Assembly (NCBI GenBank): GCA_965203215.1
Contig: CBDBBY010000001.1
Coordinates: 2,480,001-2,544,000 of the forward strand
Length of the DNA: 64,000 nt
Direction of reading: 5' to 3'
Source: CBDBBY01 sp965203215
GTDB taxonomy: Bacteria > Pseudomonadota > Alphaproteobacteria > Rhodobacterales > Rhodobacteraceae
Shown here: positions 24,987 through 33,317 of the stretch, piece after piece
How the letters are laid out: every line of letters starts with the position of its first letter
Position numbering within the stretch: the stretch's first letter is position 1
Notes under the pieces: model-generated
Databases searched by the model: none
What the model saw: only the letters and a program-made list of their open reading frames with translations
What the model was told of the DNA's origin: nothing
Position numbers and translations under genes: made by a program

Positions 24987-25516
24987 GGGTGAGATTGAGA
25001 CGTTCGTTCTGGATCGATTTTCAAGCTTGCACTGATTCCAAGGCAAGCCCGCCCAGCGCGGAGAATGCGCCTGCAATGCTGGAGCAAGAACCGCGATGTG
25101 TCAGCGAAGCGGCGTTGTCGAGCGCGACGATACTTTGCGTCAGCAGCAAGCTCCATCGACGTCATCCAACAAACCTCGGCATGGGGTGGCAAGTTTGCAA
25201 CTTTATTCATCGTTCGGTTTGGGCAGCACATAGTTGACATGATCTGGGCAAAGCATTCGTGAAACTACCGAGCGCGCGAGTAGCCACAATGACAAAGACC
25301 TTTAGCGTGTTTCCGGCTTTTCGCAAATGATCCGTCGCCACCGTCAATATCAGGTAATGACGCTACGGTCGCGAGCGTGGCTCTATGCCTGATTGGGCTT
25401 TCAGAGTTTGCTGATTACTTGGATATGAACTCGCCGCCGGTCAGCGCCGTGTCCGAGTTCATCCATTGATGCAACTCCGCCTCGACGCCGGGGCGGCGGG
25501 ACCACTCAATTTTAGG
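24987..25516. other. Intergenic, no intact gene
   Basis: 530 bases between the AlbA_2 protein start and the end of the HEPN unit. A coding-looking piece on the plus strand near 25360-25470 (CLIGLSEFADYLDMNSPP, then a stop) has no clear start and no family was recognised; it may be a gene remnant. Confidence 0.35.
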
Positions 25517-25837
25517 TCAAACGTCAGGCAGTTCGCGGAGCGGTTTCGTTTCTTTGTCGCGCCGCCTTACGGAGGATTTTGGGAAGAAGTGTACGAGGGG
25601 AAAGCCAATATCATCTTCCACTTCTTGCCACGCTTTGGAAATAATGTCGGATTGCACGCGCAAGAGCCCGGAACCATTCAATTGCTCGTACTTTCCGTCG
25701 TAAATGATGCCTACATCTACAACGGGGTCTTCGTCGTGATCCAGCCTTTCCTTTACGTCGACCCGAACGACGTCGACGTCGCTGAACTGGGTCTTGAACG
25801 CGATTTCGGCGATCTCGCGTATTTGTTGCCTATTCAA
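25517..25837 (-). CDS. Small protein encoded with a HEPN-domain gene
   Basis: 106 residues from a TTG start at 25837. The start is chosen because AGGAGG lies five bases ahead and because the gene begins 10 bases after the upstream HEPN stop. It is mixed alpha/beta: an N-terminal helix (NRQQIREIAEIAFKTQF), a strand DVVRVDVKERLDHDEDP followed by VVDVGIIYDG, then a helix ending in DIGFPLVHFFPKS. The acidic strand recalls nucleotidyltransferase-like folds but no GSxxxG signature is present. Context suggests a functional pair with the HEPN protein; no function is assigned. Confidence 0.7.
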   Translation of the reverse strand: MNRQQIREIAEIAFKTQFSDVDVVRVDVKERLDHDEDPVVDVGIIYDGKYEQLNGSGLLRVQSDIISKAWQEVEDDIGFPLVHFFPKSSVRRRDKETKPLRELPDV

Positions 25838-25847
25838 ATCGGACCTC

Positions 25848-26327
25848 CTACGGCAGCCGCCGCTTGAACAGCGTATAAGCGACGAAGTCCCGACGGTGCT
25901 CAATATTTGCGCCTTCGAGTTGGCCGATCTCCTGTTCCGCTCTGTCGATTGCCGCGAGCGTGCCGTTCCTTTCGCAGCTGACCTCCAACGAATAGTCTGC
26001 TTGATGCCGCGCGTCCTGCAAAACGACGAACGTGCCTGCGAATTCCAGAATTTCAGATGGAAATCCTTCCATTGCACGCTTGTTCTGGCAAGCTCTTTTT
26101 GCGTGTCCGTGTTCAAGCGCGCGGTACGCCTGATGCCAAGCCGCGGTGCGCTTTCTCCCGATGAGCAGGTCGGCGGCGCTGCGTGCCAGCGCATGGAATA
26201 CTGCGTAGTACGCTGTGCTTAACGCACGGCGTTGGTTGGCTTGCGTAGGCAGCCGCGGGTCAAGTTCCATCAAACCGCGTGCAGTTGCCATCAAGTCGCG
26301 CGCTCTCAAATCTGAAGCTTTCTCCAT
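25848..26327 (-). CDS. HEPN-like domain protein
   Basis: About 159 residues (ATG 26327; a GTG at 26339 is also possible). The segment ANQRRALSTAYYAVFHALA matches the helix of HEPN-type proteins containing R-x-x-x-S-x-x-Y-Y-x-x-F-H, followed by further helices and a second basic His-containing segment (HGHAKRACQNK). HEPN proteins are often RNases or RNase-derived partners in toxin-antitoxin and defence loci. The canonical R-x(4)-H catalytic motif is not obvious, so activity is uncertain. It is translationally linked to the downstream small gene. Confidence 0.65.
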   Translation of the reverse strand: MEKASDLRARDLMATARGLMELDPRLPTQANQRRALSTAYYAVFHALARSAADLLIGRKRTAAWHQAYRALEHGHAKRACQNKRAMEGFPSEILEFAGTFVVLQDARHQADYSLEVSCERNGTLAAIDRAEQEIGQLEGANIEHRRDFVAYTLFKRRLP

Positions 26328-26591
26328 CTTGGATTGCACAATATATATCCCAGAAACTCGCCCGACGAAAGTGAATGCCTCTTTCGATCATCAGATTCAA
26401 TGCCCAAGTCCAACTGACGAACGACATCGGCGGTCCATCAAGTGCCGTAAGAGGCGTTGGCGCAGACACGCGAAGGCCGGATAGCCCGCCCGCAACGATT
26501 GATTTGAGCGCGGCGGCGACGCTCGGATTGTCGGCAGCGGCAAAATTGATTATCTGGCGCGGCGCAATCTGGATATTCAGGCGGTTTCAAA

Positions 26592-27449
26592 ATGGTTTCA
26601 AACGAAAACGGCGCAAGCGCGCGGAGCATACTGATCACGGGATGCTCTTCCGGCATCGGATACGATGCGGTAAAGCGTTTGACGACTCGGGGCTGGCGCG
26701 TGTTTGCGACCTGCAGAAAAGACGAGGACTGCAAGAAGCTTCAAAGCGAGGGGCTCGAAAGCTTCCGGCTTGATTATCAGGACGAAGACAGCATTGGATC
26801 TGCGTTGGAGGAGGCGCTTGCGCGGACCGGCGGAACGCTTGACGCTCTTTTCAACAACGGTGCTTTTGCCATCCCGGGCGCAGTCGAGGATATCTCGCGC
26901 GACGCTCTGCGCGAGATATTCGAAGCGAACTTTTTCGGGTACCACGATCTTGCGAGGCGAGTGATTCCGACGATGAGATCGCAGGGACATGGACGCATCG
27001 TGAATTGCTCTTCGGTTCTCGGATTCATAACCATGAAGTGGCGCGGGCCATATGTCTCCACGAAATTCGCACTCGAAGGCTTGACAGACACCATGAGGAT
27101 GGAATTTTCAGGAACGCCGATCAAAATCATCCTGATCGAGCCGGGACCGATCTCCACGAGGATACGCGAAAACTCGCGGGCGCCCTTCGAAAAGTGGGTG
27201 GACTGGGAGAGCTCCGCCGTCGCGCACAAGTATCGAAACCAATTGATCCCCAGGCTTTATGCGGATGATTCGCCCAAGGACCGGGGCGAACTGCCGCCGG
27301 AGGCCGTGACCAAAAAGCTGATCCACGCGCTCGAGTCGGCCAGCCCGAAGCCTCGTTACTACGTAACGACACCGACCTACATGGCGGCTCTCATGAAGAA
27401 AATTCTGCCAACCGGCGCTCTGGACAGACTCTTGGGAGCCAGATCTTGA
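26592..27449 (+). CDS. Short-chain dehydrogenase/reductase
   Basis: Classical SDR of 285 residues, NAD(P)-dependent. Cofactor motif ITGCSSGIG (about residues 15-23), NNGAF at the expected NNAG position, catalytic Ser in IVNCSSVLGF and Tyr/Lys in YVSTKFALEG (YxxxK). The C-terminal part is longer than in minimal SDRs, resembling the 17-beta-hydroxysteroid/retinol type used as general carbonyl reductases. It precedes the HIG1 protein by 41 bases and may be co-transcribed. Substrate unknown. Confidence 0.88.
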   Translation: MVSNENGASARSILITGCSSGIGYDAVKRLTTRGWRVFATCRKDEDCKKLQSEGLESFRLDYQDEDSIGSALEEALARTGGTLDALFNNGAFAIPGAVEDISRDALREIFEANFFGYHDLARRVIPTMRSQGHGRIVNCSSVLGFITMKWRGPYVSTKFALEGLTDTMRMEFSGTPIKIILIEPGPISTRIRENSRAPFEKWVDWESSAVAHKYRNQLIPRLYADDSPKDRGELPPEAVTKKLIHALESASPKPRYYVTTPTYMAALMKKILPTGALDRLLGARS

Positions 27450-27490
27450 GCGCCGGAGCTCGCATGCTGCAGAAGCGCATTGGGTGAACG

Positions 27491-27694
27491 ATGCTTGGAA
27501 GCCCTCTGACAATCATTGCAGTGCTCGCGGTGCTCTGCGTTCTGGTGATCCTGATGGTCGGGATCGGCGGATTTGCGACGGGCGGCGAATTCAATCGAAA
27601 ATACGCCAACAAGATCATGCGGTTGCGGATCATTGCGCAAGCGGTCGCGGTGGCTTTGATATTGCTTGTCGTGCTTTTCAGCGGCGGAGGCTGA
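27491..27694 (+). CDS. HIG1-domain twin transmembrane protein
   Basis: 67 residues with two transmembrane helices (about 7-29 and 45-63) around a polar loop ATGGEFNRKYANKIMRLR. The loop RKYANKIMRxR is the HIG1 (hypoxia-induced) signature, found in small inner-membrane proteins of alphaproteobacteria related to respiratory supercomplex factors. The stop is three bases before the adenosyltransferase start, a conserved pairing in this class. Role likely in the respiratory membrane; inferred from family. Confidence 0.85.
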   Translation: MLGSPLTIIAVLAVLCVLVILMVGIGGFATGGEFNRKYANKIMRLRIIAQAVAVALILLVVLFSGGG

Positions 27695-27697
27695 CGA

Positions 27698-28270
27698 ATG
27701 GTCGTTCTGAGCAAAATTTACACGAAAACCGGCGACGGCGGCGAGACCGCGCTCGGCGACAGTACCCGGGTGTCGAAATGCTCGCTCCGGGTCGACGCTT
27801 ACGGAACGGTGGACGAGCTGAACTCGGCCGTGGGAATCGCGCGCTTGCATGCGGATGAGCCGCTGGATGCGAAACTTGCTGCAATACAGAACGATCTCTT
27901 CGATCTCGGGGCCGATCTTTGCCGGCCTATGGGCGGAGACGAAGGCCAGATGGAGCGGAAACCGCTCCGAATCGCTTCAAGCCAAGTTGATCGCTTGGAG
28001 CGGGAGATCGACCTGGTGAACGAGCGTCTTTCGCCGCTCCGGAGTTTCGTGCTGCCCGGCGGGTCCGAGCTTGCGGCGGCTCTTCATCTTTGCCGAACCA
28101 TCGCGAGGCGAGCGGAGAGGCGCACTGCCGAGCTCGGATTGGCCGAACCCTTGAGCCCCGATGCGGTTCGCTACCTCAACCGGCTGTCCGACTGGCTCTT
28201 TGTCGCGGCCCGGGCCGCCAATCGCGACGGAGCGGACGACATCTTGTGGGTTCCGGGCGCGAATCGCTGA
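27698..28270 (+). CDS. Cob(I)yrinic acid a,c-diamide adenosyltransferase, PduO type
   Basis: 190-residue ATP:corrinoid adenosyltransferase that makes adenosylcobalamin. N-terminal SKIYTKTGDGGETALGD binds ATP; VDAYGTVDELNSAVG, FVLPGGSELAAALHLCRTIA (with RRAERR following) and LNRLSDWLFVAAR are the PduO signatures with the catalytic Arg and structural salt bridge. It is coupled to the HIG1 gene and lies upstream of etfBA, as often in alphaproteobacteria. Confidence 0.95.
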   Translation: MVVLSKIYTKTGDGGETALGDSTRVSKCSLRVDAYGTVDELNSAVGIARLHADEPLDAKLAAIQNDLFDLGADLCRPMGGDEGQMERKPLRIASSQVDRLEREIDLVNERLSPLRSFVLPGGSELAAALHLCRTIARRAERRTAELGLAEPLSPDAVRYLNRLSDWLFVAARAANRDGADDILWVPGANR

Positions 28271-28406
28271 ATCGCCGCGCCGCGCGAAGGCCGCCGCTCA
28301 ATTTTCGCAACCCAACATTGCACTGTATTTTTTTCGGTCGCTTCATTAAAGCGTATCGTCGAGAATCGAACGATCCGCGTTGAAGAATTGCGCAGGAGGC
28401 TATGCG

Positions 28407-29168
28407 ATGAAGGTGCTTGTGCCCGTCAAGAGGGTGATCGATTACAACGTCAAGGTGCGCGTCAGGCAGGACGGGTCGGGTGTCGATCTCGCGAACGTGA
28501 AAATGTCCATGAATCCCTTCGACGAGATAGCGGTCGAAGAAGCGATTCGCCTGAAAGAGGCGGGCAAGGCAGAAGAGGTCGTTGCGGTTTCAATCGGAGT
28601 CCAGCAAGCGCAATCGATTCTTCGCGCGGCGCTTGCGATGGGAGCCGACCGGGCGCTGCTCATCGAGGCGGCGGACGACCCGCACAACGACATTGAGCCG
28701 CTTGCCGTCGCAAAGCTCCTCAAGGCCGTGGCGGACGAGGAGCAGCCCGGCATCGTCTTGATGGGCAAGCAAGCCATAGACAACGACCTGAATGCCACCG
28801 GGCAAATGCTCGCCGCGCTGATGGGATGTCCGCAAGCGACTTTCGCGTCGGAACTGGAGGTCGGCGACGGTCATGCAGTCGTGACCAGGGAAGTGGACGG
28901 CGGCCTGCAGGTGGTGAAAATCGGCCTTCCATGCGTCGTGACGGTCGACCTCCGCATGAATGAGCCGCGTTATCCTTCGCTTCCCAATATCCAGCGCGCG
29001 AGACGGAAGCCTTTCGAAACCAAAACGCCCGAAGACTACGGCGTCGATGTCGCCCCAAGGCTCGACATCCTCAAGACGGTGGAGCCGGAGGCGCGCAAAG
29101 CCGGCGTCATCGTGGAATCCGTAGACGACTTGATCCAGAAATTGAGAGACGAGGAGGAGGTTATCTGA
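28407..29168 (+). CDS. etfB: Electron transfer flavoprotein subunit beta
   Basis: 253 residues from ATG 28407, chosen because GGAGG lies just upstream and the product begins MKVLVPVKRVIDYNVKVRV, the standard start. EtfB binds AMP and, with EtfA, carries electrons from acyl-CoA dehydrogenases to ETF-ubiquinone oxidoreductase. Typical segments: MNPFDEIAVEEAIRLKE, GKQAIDNDLNATGQMLAALM and the ETF-beta recognition loop region near GLPCVVTVDLRMNEPRYPSL. The stop overlaps the etfA start (TGATG). Confidence 0.97.
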   Translation: MKVLVPVKRVIDYNVKVRVRQDGSGVDLANVKMSMNPFDEIAVEEAIRLKEAGKAEEVVAVSIGVQQAQSILRAALAMGADRALLIEAADDPHNDIEPLAVAKLLKAVADEEQPGIVLMGKQAIDNDLNATGQMLAALMGCPQATFASELEVGDGHAVVTREVDGGLQVVKIGLPCVVTVDLRMNEPRYPSLPNIQRARRKPFETKTPEDYGVDVAPRLDILKTVEPEARKAGVIVESVDDLIQKLRDEEEVI

Positions 29169-30094
29169 TGGCAGTCCTATTGCTCGCGGAACTCAACGGT
29201 TCGAAACTGGCGACGGATCTGATCGCCAAAACTGTAACGGCCGCCCGGGATTTGGGCGAGATCACAGTACTGTGCGCATCCGAAGGCTGCGGACAAGCTG
29301 CCGCGGAGGCAGCCAAGCTTGACGGGGTCGCCAAGGTCCTGTGCGCCGACAGCCCGATCTATGCGCATGCGCTCGCCGAGCCCGTCGCGGATCTCGTCGT
29401 CGACCTCGCATCCGGCTACGAACATTTCGTCGGCCCCGCCTCCACCGCCGCCCAGAACACTCTGCCCAGAGTGGCGGCGCTTTTGGATGCCATGATGATT
29501 TCCGACATAACGAAAGTTGTCGATGGCGAGACGTTCGAACGACCGATATATGCGGGCAATGCGCTGCAGACCGTCAAATCCAAGGACGCGAAGAAAGTCA
29601 TTACCATCAGGACGGCCGCGTATTCGGCGGTCGGCGAAGGAGACTCCGCTCCCGTCGAATCGATCGCCTCTTCCGCCGACCCGGAATTGTCGGCTTGGAT
29701 GGAGGACAAGATCGCTTCGACCGACCGGCCTGAACTCACGTCGGCGAAGATCGTGGTGTCCGGAGGCAGGGGAGTCGGCTCGCCCGAGGACTTCAATTTG
29801 ATTTCCGGCCTTGCGGACAAGCTGGGGGCCGCCGTCGGAGCCTCGCGCGCCGCTGTCGACTCCGGTTTCGCGCCGAATGACTGGCAGGTGGGGCAGACGG
29901 GAAAGGTCGTCGCGCCGGATCTCTATGTCGCGGTCGGGATATCCGGCGCCATCCAGCATCTGGCGGGGATGAAGGACTCGAAGCTGATCGTGGCGATCAA
30001 CAAGGATGAAGAAGCGCCCATCTTCCAAGTGGCGGATTACGGTCTGGTCGCCGATCTGTTCACAGCGGTTCCGGAACTGACCGGAAAAATCTGA
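29168..30094 (+). CDS. etfA: Electron transfer flavoprotein subunit alpha
   Basis: 308 residues, the FAD-binding partner of EtfB. FAD motifs in the C-terminal domain are visible: VVSGGRGVGSPEDF, LGAAVGASRAAVDSGF, VGQTGKVVAPDLYVAVGISG and AIQHLAGMKDSKLIVAINKD, ending GLVADLFTAVPEL. It overlaps etfB by one base, then a 62-base gap leads to the hydroxyacyl-CoA dehydrogenase, forming a beta-oxidation-linked operon. Confidence 0.97.
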   Translation: MAVLLLAELNGSKLATDLIAKTVTAARDLGEITVLCASEGCGQAAAEAAKLDGVAKVLCADSPIYAHALAEPVADLVVDLASGYEHFVGPASTAAQNTLPRVAALLDAMMISDITKVVDGETFERPIYAGNALQTVKSKDAKKVITIRTAAYSAVGEGDSAPVESIASSADPELSAWMEDKIASTDRPELTSAKIVVSGGRGVGSPEDFNLISGLADKLGAAVGASRAAVDSGFAPNDWQVGQTGKVVAPDLYVAVGISGAIQHLAGMKDSKLIVAINKDEEAPIFQVADYGLVADLFTAVPELTGKI

Positions 30095-30156
30095 CGAAAG
30101 TTTCAGCGGCCGGATTGCAGCGCTTGACCGCAAACTGAATCCGACGGGAGTCGAAA

Positions 30157-31032
30157 ATGGAAATCAAGCAAGTTGGCGTCGTCGGCGCGGGCCAGATGGG
30201 GAACGGCATCGCGCATGTCTTCGCGCTGTCCGGTTACGAGGTTCTCTTGCACGATCTTTCGCAGGAGCGGCTGGATGCCGCGCTCGCCTTGATTGAAAAA
30301 AACCTCCGGCGGCAGATCAGCAAAGGCCTCGTCGCCGAAAGGAACATGTCGGAAGCGCTGGGGCGGATCAGGACGACGCTTGATCTCGCCGCGATCGGCG
30401 ACAACGATCTCGTGATCGAAGCAGCGACGGAGAACGAGTCCGTAAAGTCCCGGATCTTCAAGGAGATCGTTCCCAATCTGCGACCGGAAACCATCCTGAC
30501 TTCCAACACATCGTCGATTTCAATCACGAGGCTCGCGTCCCGGACGGACCGTCCGGCGAAGTTCATGGGCTTCCATTTCATGAATCCCGTGCCGGTCATG
30601 CAGCTCGTCGAGCTGATCCGGGGCATCGCGACGGACGACGCGACCTACCAGATCCTGCGCGGCGTCGTGGAAAGCCTGGGCAAGACGGCGGCGTCCGCCG
30701 AGGATTTTCCGGGATTCATCGTGAATCGCATACTCATGCCGATGATCAACGAGGCGGTCTACACGCTCTACGAGGGCGTGGGTTCCGTCGAATCGATCGA
30801 CCGGGCGATGAAACTCGGGGCCAACCATCCGATGGGGCCGCTTCAGCTTGCGGACTTCATCGGCTTGGACACGTGCCTGGCCATCATGAACGTATTGCAT
30901 GAAGGCCTTGCCGACACGAAATACAGGCCGTGCCCGCTATTGGCGAAATATGTCGAAGCCGGCTGGCTGGGACGGAAGTCGAAACGCGGCTTCTACGACT
31001 ACCATTCGGAACCGCCCGCGCCGACGAGGTAG
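30157..31032 (+). CDS. 3-hydroxybutyryl-CoA dehydrogenase
   Basis: 291 residues, NAD(P)-dependent oxidation/reduction of 3-hydroxyacyl-CoA. Rossmann motif VVGAGQMGNGIA at residues 9-20, catalytic His in MGFHFMNPVPVMQLVELI and the Glu partner, followed by the dimerisation domain with GFIVNRILMPMINEA and GANHPMGPLQLADFIGLD. Length fits the short single-domain hbd/PaaH class rather than multifunctional FadB. Position after etfBA is conserved in alphaproteobacteria. Confidence 0.95.
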   Translation: MEIKQVGVVGAGQMGNGIAHVFALSGYEVLLHDLSQERLDAALALIEKNLRRQISKGLVAERNMSEALGRIRTTLDLAAIGDNDLVIEAATENESVKSRIFKEIVPNLRPETILTSNTSSISITRLASRTDRPAKFMGFHFMNPVPVMQLVELIRGIATDDATYQILRGVVESLGKTAASAEDFPGFIVNRILMPMINEAVYTLYEGVGSVESIDRAMKLGANHPMGPLQLADFIGLDTCLAIMNVLHEGLADTKYRPCPLLAKYVEAGWLGRKSKRGFYDYHSEPPAPTR

Positions 31033-31039
31033 GGCGCGG

Positions 31040-31903
31040 TCAATCTTCGCGGAGCGACAACGTCAAGTCGCGAAGCCACGCCATGAATTCGACTTTGTCG
31101 CCGCGCCACTTCTCGATCTCGTCGCGGCCTATGACGTCTCCGATGACCGGCTTCTGTGCTTTGTGCATCGCATGGACGATTTCATGCAGCAGCAGCCCTT
31201 GCCGAATCGTGACCGAAAACTGGTGCGCCCACTGGTACCACCGGCTGTTCTCGCCGGGAAAGTAGATCGGCAGGAGCACGGCGTCGCTGCGCAACAGCAA
31301 GCTTGAAGTGAACGGATTCCATGTGTCTTCCACCGCGGGCGAACGCCAATCAGGAGCATGCGCGACGCCGCCGGCGGGAAAGAGGACCACCACCCCGTCC
31401 GCCTTCAGGTGCTCCATCGCCAATTTTCGCATCTCGACGAGCTTCTTCCGCGAATCGTCTTCGTGCCAAAATGCGACCGGAAGCATGTGCTCTTGAATTT
31501 GCGGCACATTCGTAAGCAATGATCTCGTCAGGATCTTGAAGTCCGAGCGCCTTCGGCCGACGAGTTCGGCCAGCACCAGACCGTCCACCAGACCGTGCGG
31601 ATGATTCGCCGTGATGACCACCGGGCCTTCCCGGGGAATTTTCGCAATCTGATCGTCCGGCGTGAGCAGGTCGATGTCCAGCAGCTCCAGGCAACGGCCC
31701 CAGAAGCTTTGCCCGGGCGCTCTGCCCGTCCGTTCGAATTCCCGGACAAGCCTCATCAGCGTGGCTTTGCCCGTCAACCATTCGACCACCCGGATCACGA
31801 TGCCCCGGACGGAATTCGGAAACGTACCGGCATACGAAAGATTGCGGCCATCGTACGGCTTGTAATCCGGGTCGCTCGCGAGCGGCTCGAGATTATCATC
31901 CAA
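31040..31903 (-). CDS. Lysophospholipid acyltransferase family protein (PlsC-like)
   Basis: 287-residue acyltransferase-like protein. Motif I appears as ITANHPHGLVDGLVLAEL (the NH-x4-D arrangement, about residues 98-115) and the FPAGG block near residue 173 corresponds to the FPEGT motif with Glu replaced by Ala. Members transfer acyl groups to lysophospholipids or related glycerol compounds. The altered motif suggests a divergent substrate. It is convergent with the 3-hydroxyacyl-CoA dehydrogenase gene, 7 bases apart, and precedes nothing obviously linked. Confidence 0.8.
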   Translation of the reverse strand: MDDNLEPLASDPDYKPYDGRNLSYAGTFPNSVRGIVIRVVEWLTGKATLMRLVREFERTGRAPGQSFWGRCLELLDIDLLTPDDQIAKIPREGPVVITANHPHGLVDGLVLAELVGRRRSDFKILTRSLLTNVPQIQEHMLPVAFWHEDDSRKKLVEMRKLAMEHLKADGVVVLFPAGGVAHAPDWRSPAVEDTWNPFTSSLLLRSDAVLLPIYFPGENSRWYQWAHQFSVTIRQGLLLHEIVHAMHKAQKPVIGDVIGRDEIEKWRGDKVEFMAWLRDLTLSLRED

Positions 31904-31944
31904 TATCGCAAACTCCCGCAGGTGGTGTGGACGGAACCTTGAGT

Positions 31945-32217
31945 TTAGTATTTTTCTCCGAAGCGGTTGCCTACCAGCTCCTCCAATGCTTTGGCGAGCG
32001 ACTCGGCATCATCTCCGGAAATCCTGACTTCAATCGTTGTACCTTTGGAAGCGCCAAGCATCAATAGCCCCATTATGGAGTTTCCCAACGCGGAAACGCC
32101 GTCTTTGAACACTTCGGCTTCGGCATCGAACTTCTCGACCACGTCCACGAACTTGGCAGACGCCCTTGCGTGCAAGCCCTTCTCGTTCTGGATCTTGAGA
32201 AGCTTCGTTACCTCCAT
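31945..32217 (-). CDS. ptsH: Phosphocarrier protein HPr
   Basis: 90-residue HPr. The phosphorylatable His is present in NEKGLHARASAKFV (His16), and the regulatory serine region reads GNSIMGLLMLGASKG (Ser near 47), the site for HPr kinase. In alphaproteobacteria this HPr serves the nitrogen-type PTS regulatory chain rather than sugar uptake. It begins four bases after the EIIA stop and belongs to the hprK-EIIA-ptsH group on the minus strand. Confidence 0.96.
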   Translation of the reverse strand: MEVTKLLKIQNEKGLHARASAKFVDVVEKFDAEAEVFKDGVSALGNSIMGLLMLGASKGTTIEVRISGDDAESLAKALEELVGNRFGEKY

Positions 32218-32221
32218 TGCT

Positions 32222-32611
32222 TCATGCTTTCGCCTGCACGCAAAGAATGTATTTTCTGCCCACCTCGACCGCTCGCCGCGCCGCGGACTCGATATTGCCG
32301 GATCTGGCTTGCGAAAGCGCGATCAGCATCGGCATGTTCAAGCCGGACAGGATTTCATGGCGACCCGGCATGCAGGCTTCGATGGAAATGTTCGTAGGCG
32401 AGCTTCCGATGAGATCCGTGACGACGATCACGCCGTCGCCTGAATCGACCTTTTTTGCTGCGTTGCAAATTTCTTCCGTCTTTTTCTTGCGGTCGTGGTC
32501 GGACTCGACCGAGACTGCGACAATTCCTGTCTGCTCGCCCCGCATCTGCTCCAAGTTCGCCAAGTATTCTCGGCCAATATTTCCGTTTGCGACTACGACG
32601 ATGCCGATCAA
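32222..32611 (-). CDS. PTS EIIA-Man family protein lacking the canonical histidine
   Basis: 129 residues from TTG 32611, chosen because AGAGGGTG precedes it and the product starts LIGIVVVANGNIGREYL, the usual N-terminus of alphaproteobacterial EIIA-Man. Conserved later parts are GDGVIVVTDLIGSSPTNISI and LSGLNMPMLIAL. The expected phospho-acceptor is the His in the first strand (typically VTHG). The codon here is AAC (Asn), giving VANG, so the usual phosphotransfer from HPr seems impossible unless another residue serves. It is otherwise full length and intact. Confidence 0.88.
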   Translation of the reverse strand: MIGIVVVANGNIGREYLANLEQMRGEQTGIVAVSVESDHDRKKKTEEICNAAKKVDSGDGVIVVTDLIGSSPTNISIEACMPGRHEILSGLNMPMLIALSQARSGNIESAARRAVEVGRKYILCVQAKA

Positions 32612-32806
32612 GCTGCCACCCTCTGTCCAAGCGCGAAAATTCCGCAGTGCAGCATTCCAAACCACACACTAGACAACGGAGCGAATCCTTATGCAAGCGT
32701 CATTCGCCCGAAACAGGGCGCCATCGTGATATTTCAGCAAGGATTCGGCTTCTGAGGAATCCCCGGCGCGCGCGGGCGACGTTTCGGATGCGCCTTCGCC
32801 AATCAC

Positions 32807-33313
32807 TCAATCCGCGCGCCCGCCTTTCAGATATTGGATCAGAGCTGCCGGGAGATTCGGAACGCCGGCGCCGAACACAAGTTCGATTTCCGCGCCAAGC
32901 AGGATCGTCGTGCGCCGACGCGGCATCCGCTCGGGTTCCGGACGGGACAAGTCCACGACGACGGCCAATTCGGCTGTGGGAACGGAAGCGGCTTTCAGTA
33001 TCCCGAAGTGCCGGGCCTCGATTTTTCCGGCAACATTCGATGGAGCGGAAAGCTCGATTCGGTTTCCCCGCCTCGCCACTCTCGTTCCGTCGTCGGATAT
33101 CAGCCCGGCGCCCCGGGACATCAGTTCCAAAGCCAAGCCGGATTTCCCCGAGCCTGACGGCCCCAGGATCAGTACGGCGCGGCCACCGACCTCCACGGAA
33201 CTCGCATGCATCACAGCACAGCCGTCCGCATGGTCCGGGCCAGCAATTTCACCCATTCGAACGAAGCGCCGTTCGCGGACGGATTGGTCGTCGAGCAGAT
33301 CCGCGCCAGCCAT
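32807..33313 (-). CDS. hprK: HPr kinase/phosphorylase, short alphaproteobacterial form
   Basis: C-terminal kinase domain only, 168 residues as drawn. The Walker A is LGPSGSGKSGLA, followed by GLISDDGT and the HprK signature GKIEARHFGILK. It phosphorylates the regulatory Ser of HPr. The true start may be ATG near 33211 (MHASSVEVGG), which matches related proteins better; the upstream part lacks familiar motifs. It is separated from EIIA by 195 bases with no rapZ between them, unlike many relatives, and is four bases after the aldolase gene. Confidence 0.88.
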   Translation of the reverse strand: MAGADLLDDQSVRERRFVRMGEIAGPDHADGCAVMHASSVEVGGRAVLILGPSGSGKSGLALELMSRGAGLISDDGTRVARRGNRIELSAPSNVAGKIEARHFGILKAASVPTAELAVVVDLSRPEPERMPRRRTTILLGAEIELVFGAGVPNLPAALIQYLKGGRAD

Positions 33314-33317
33314 GCCT

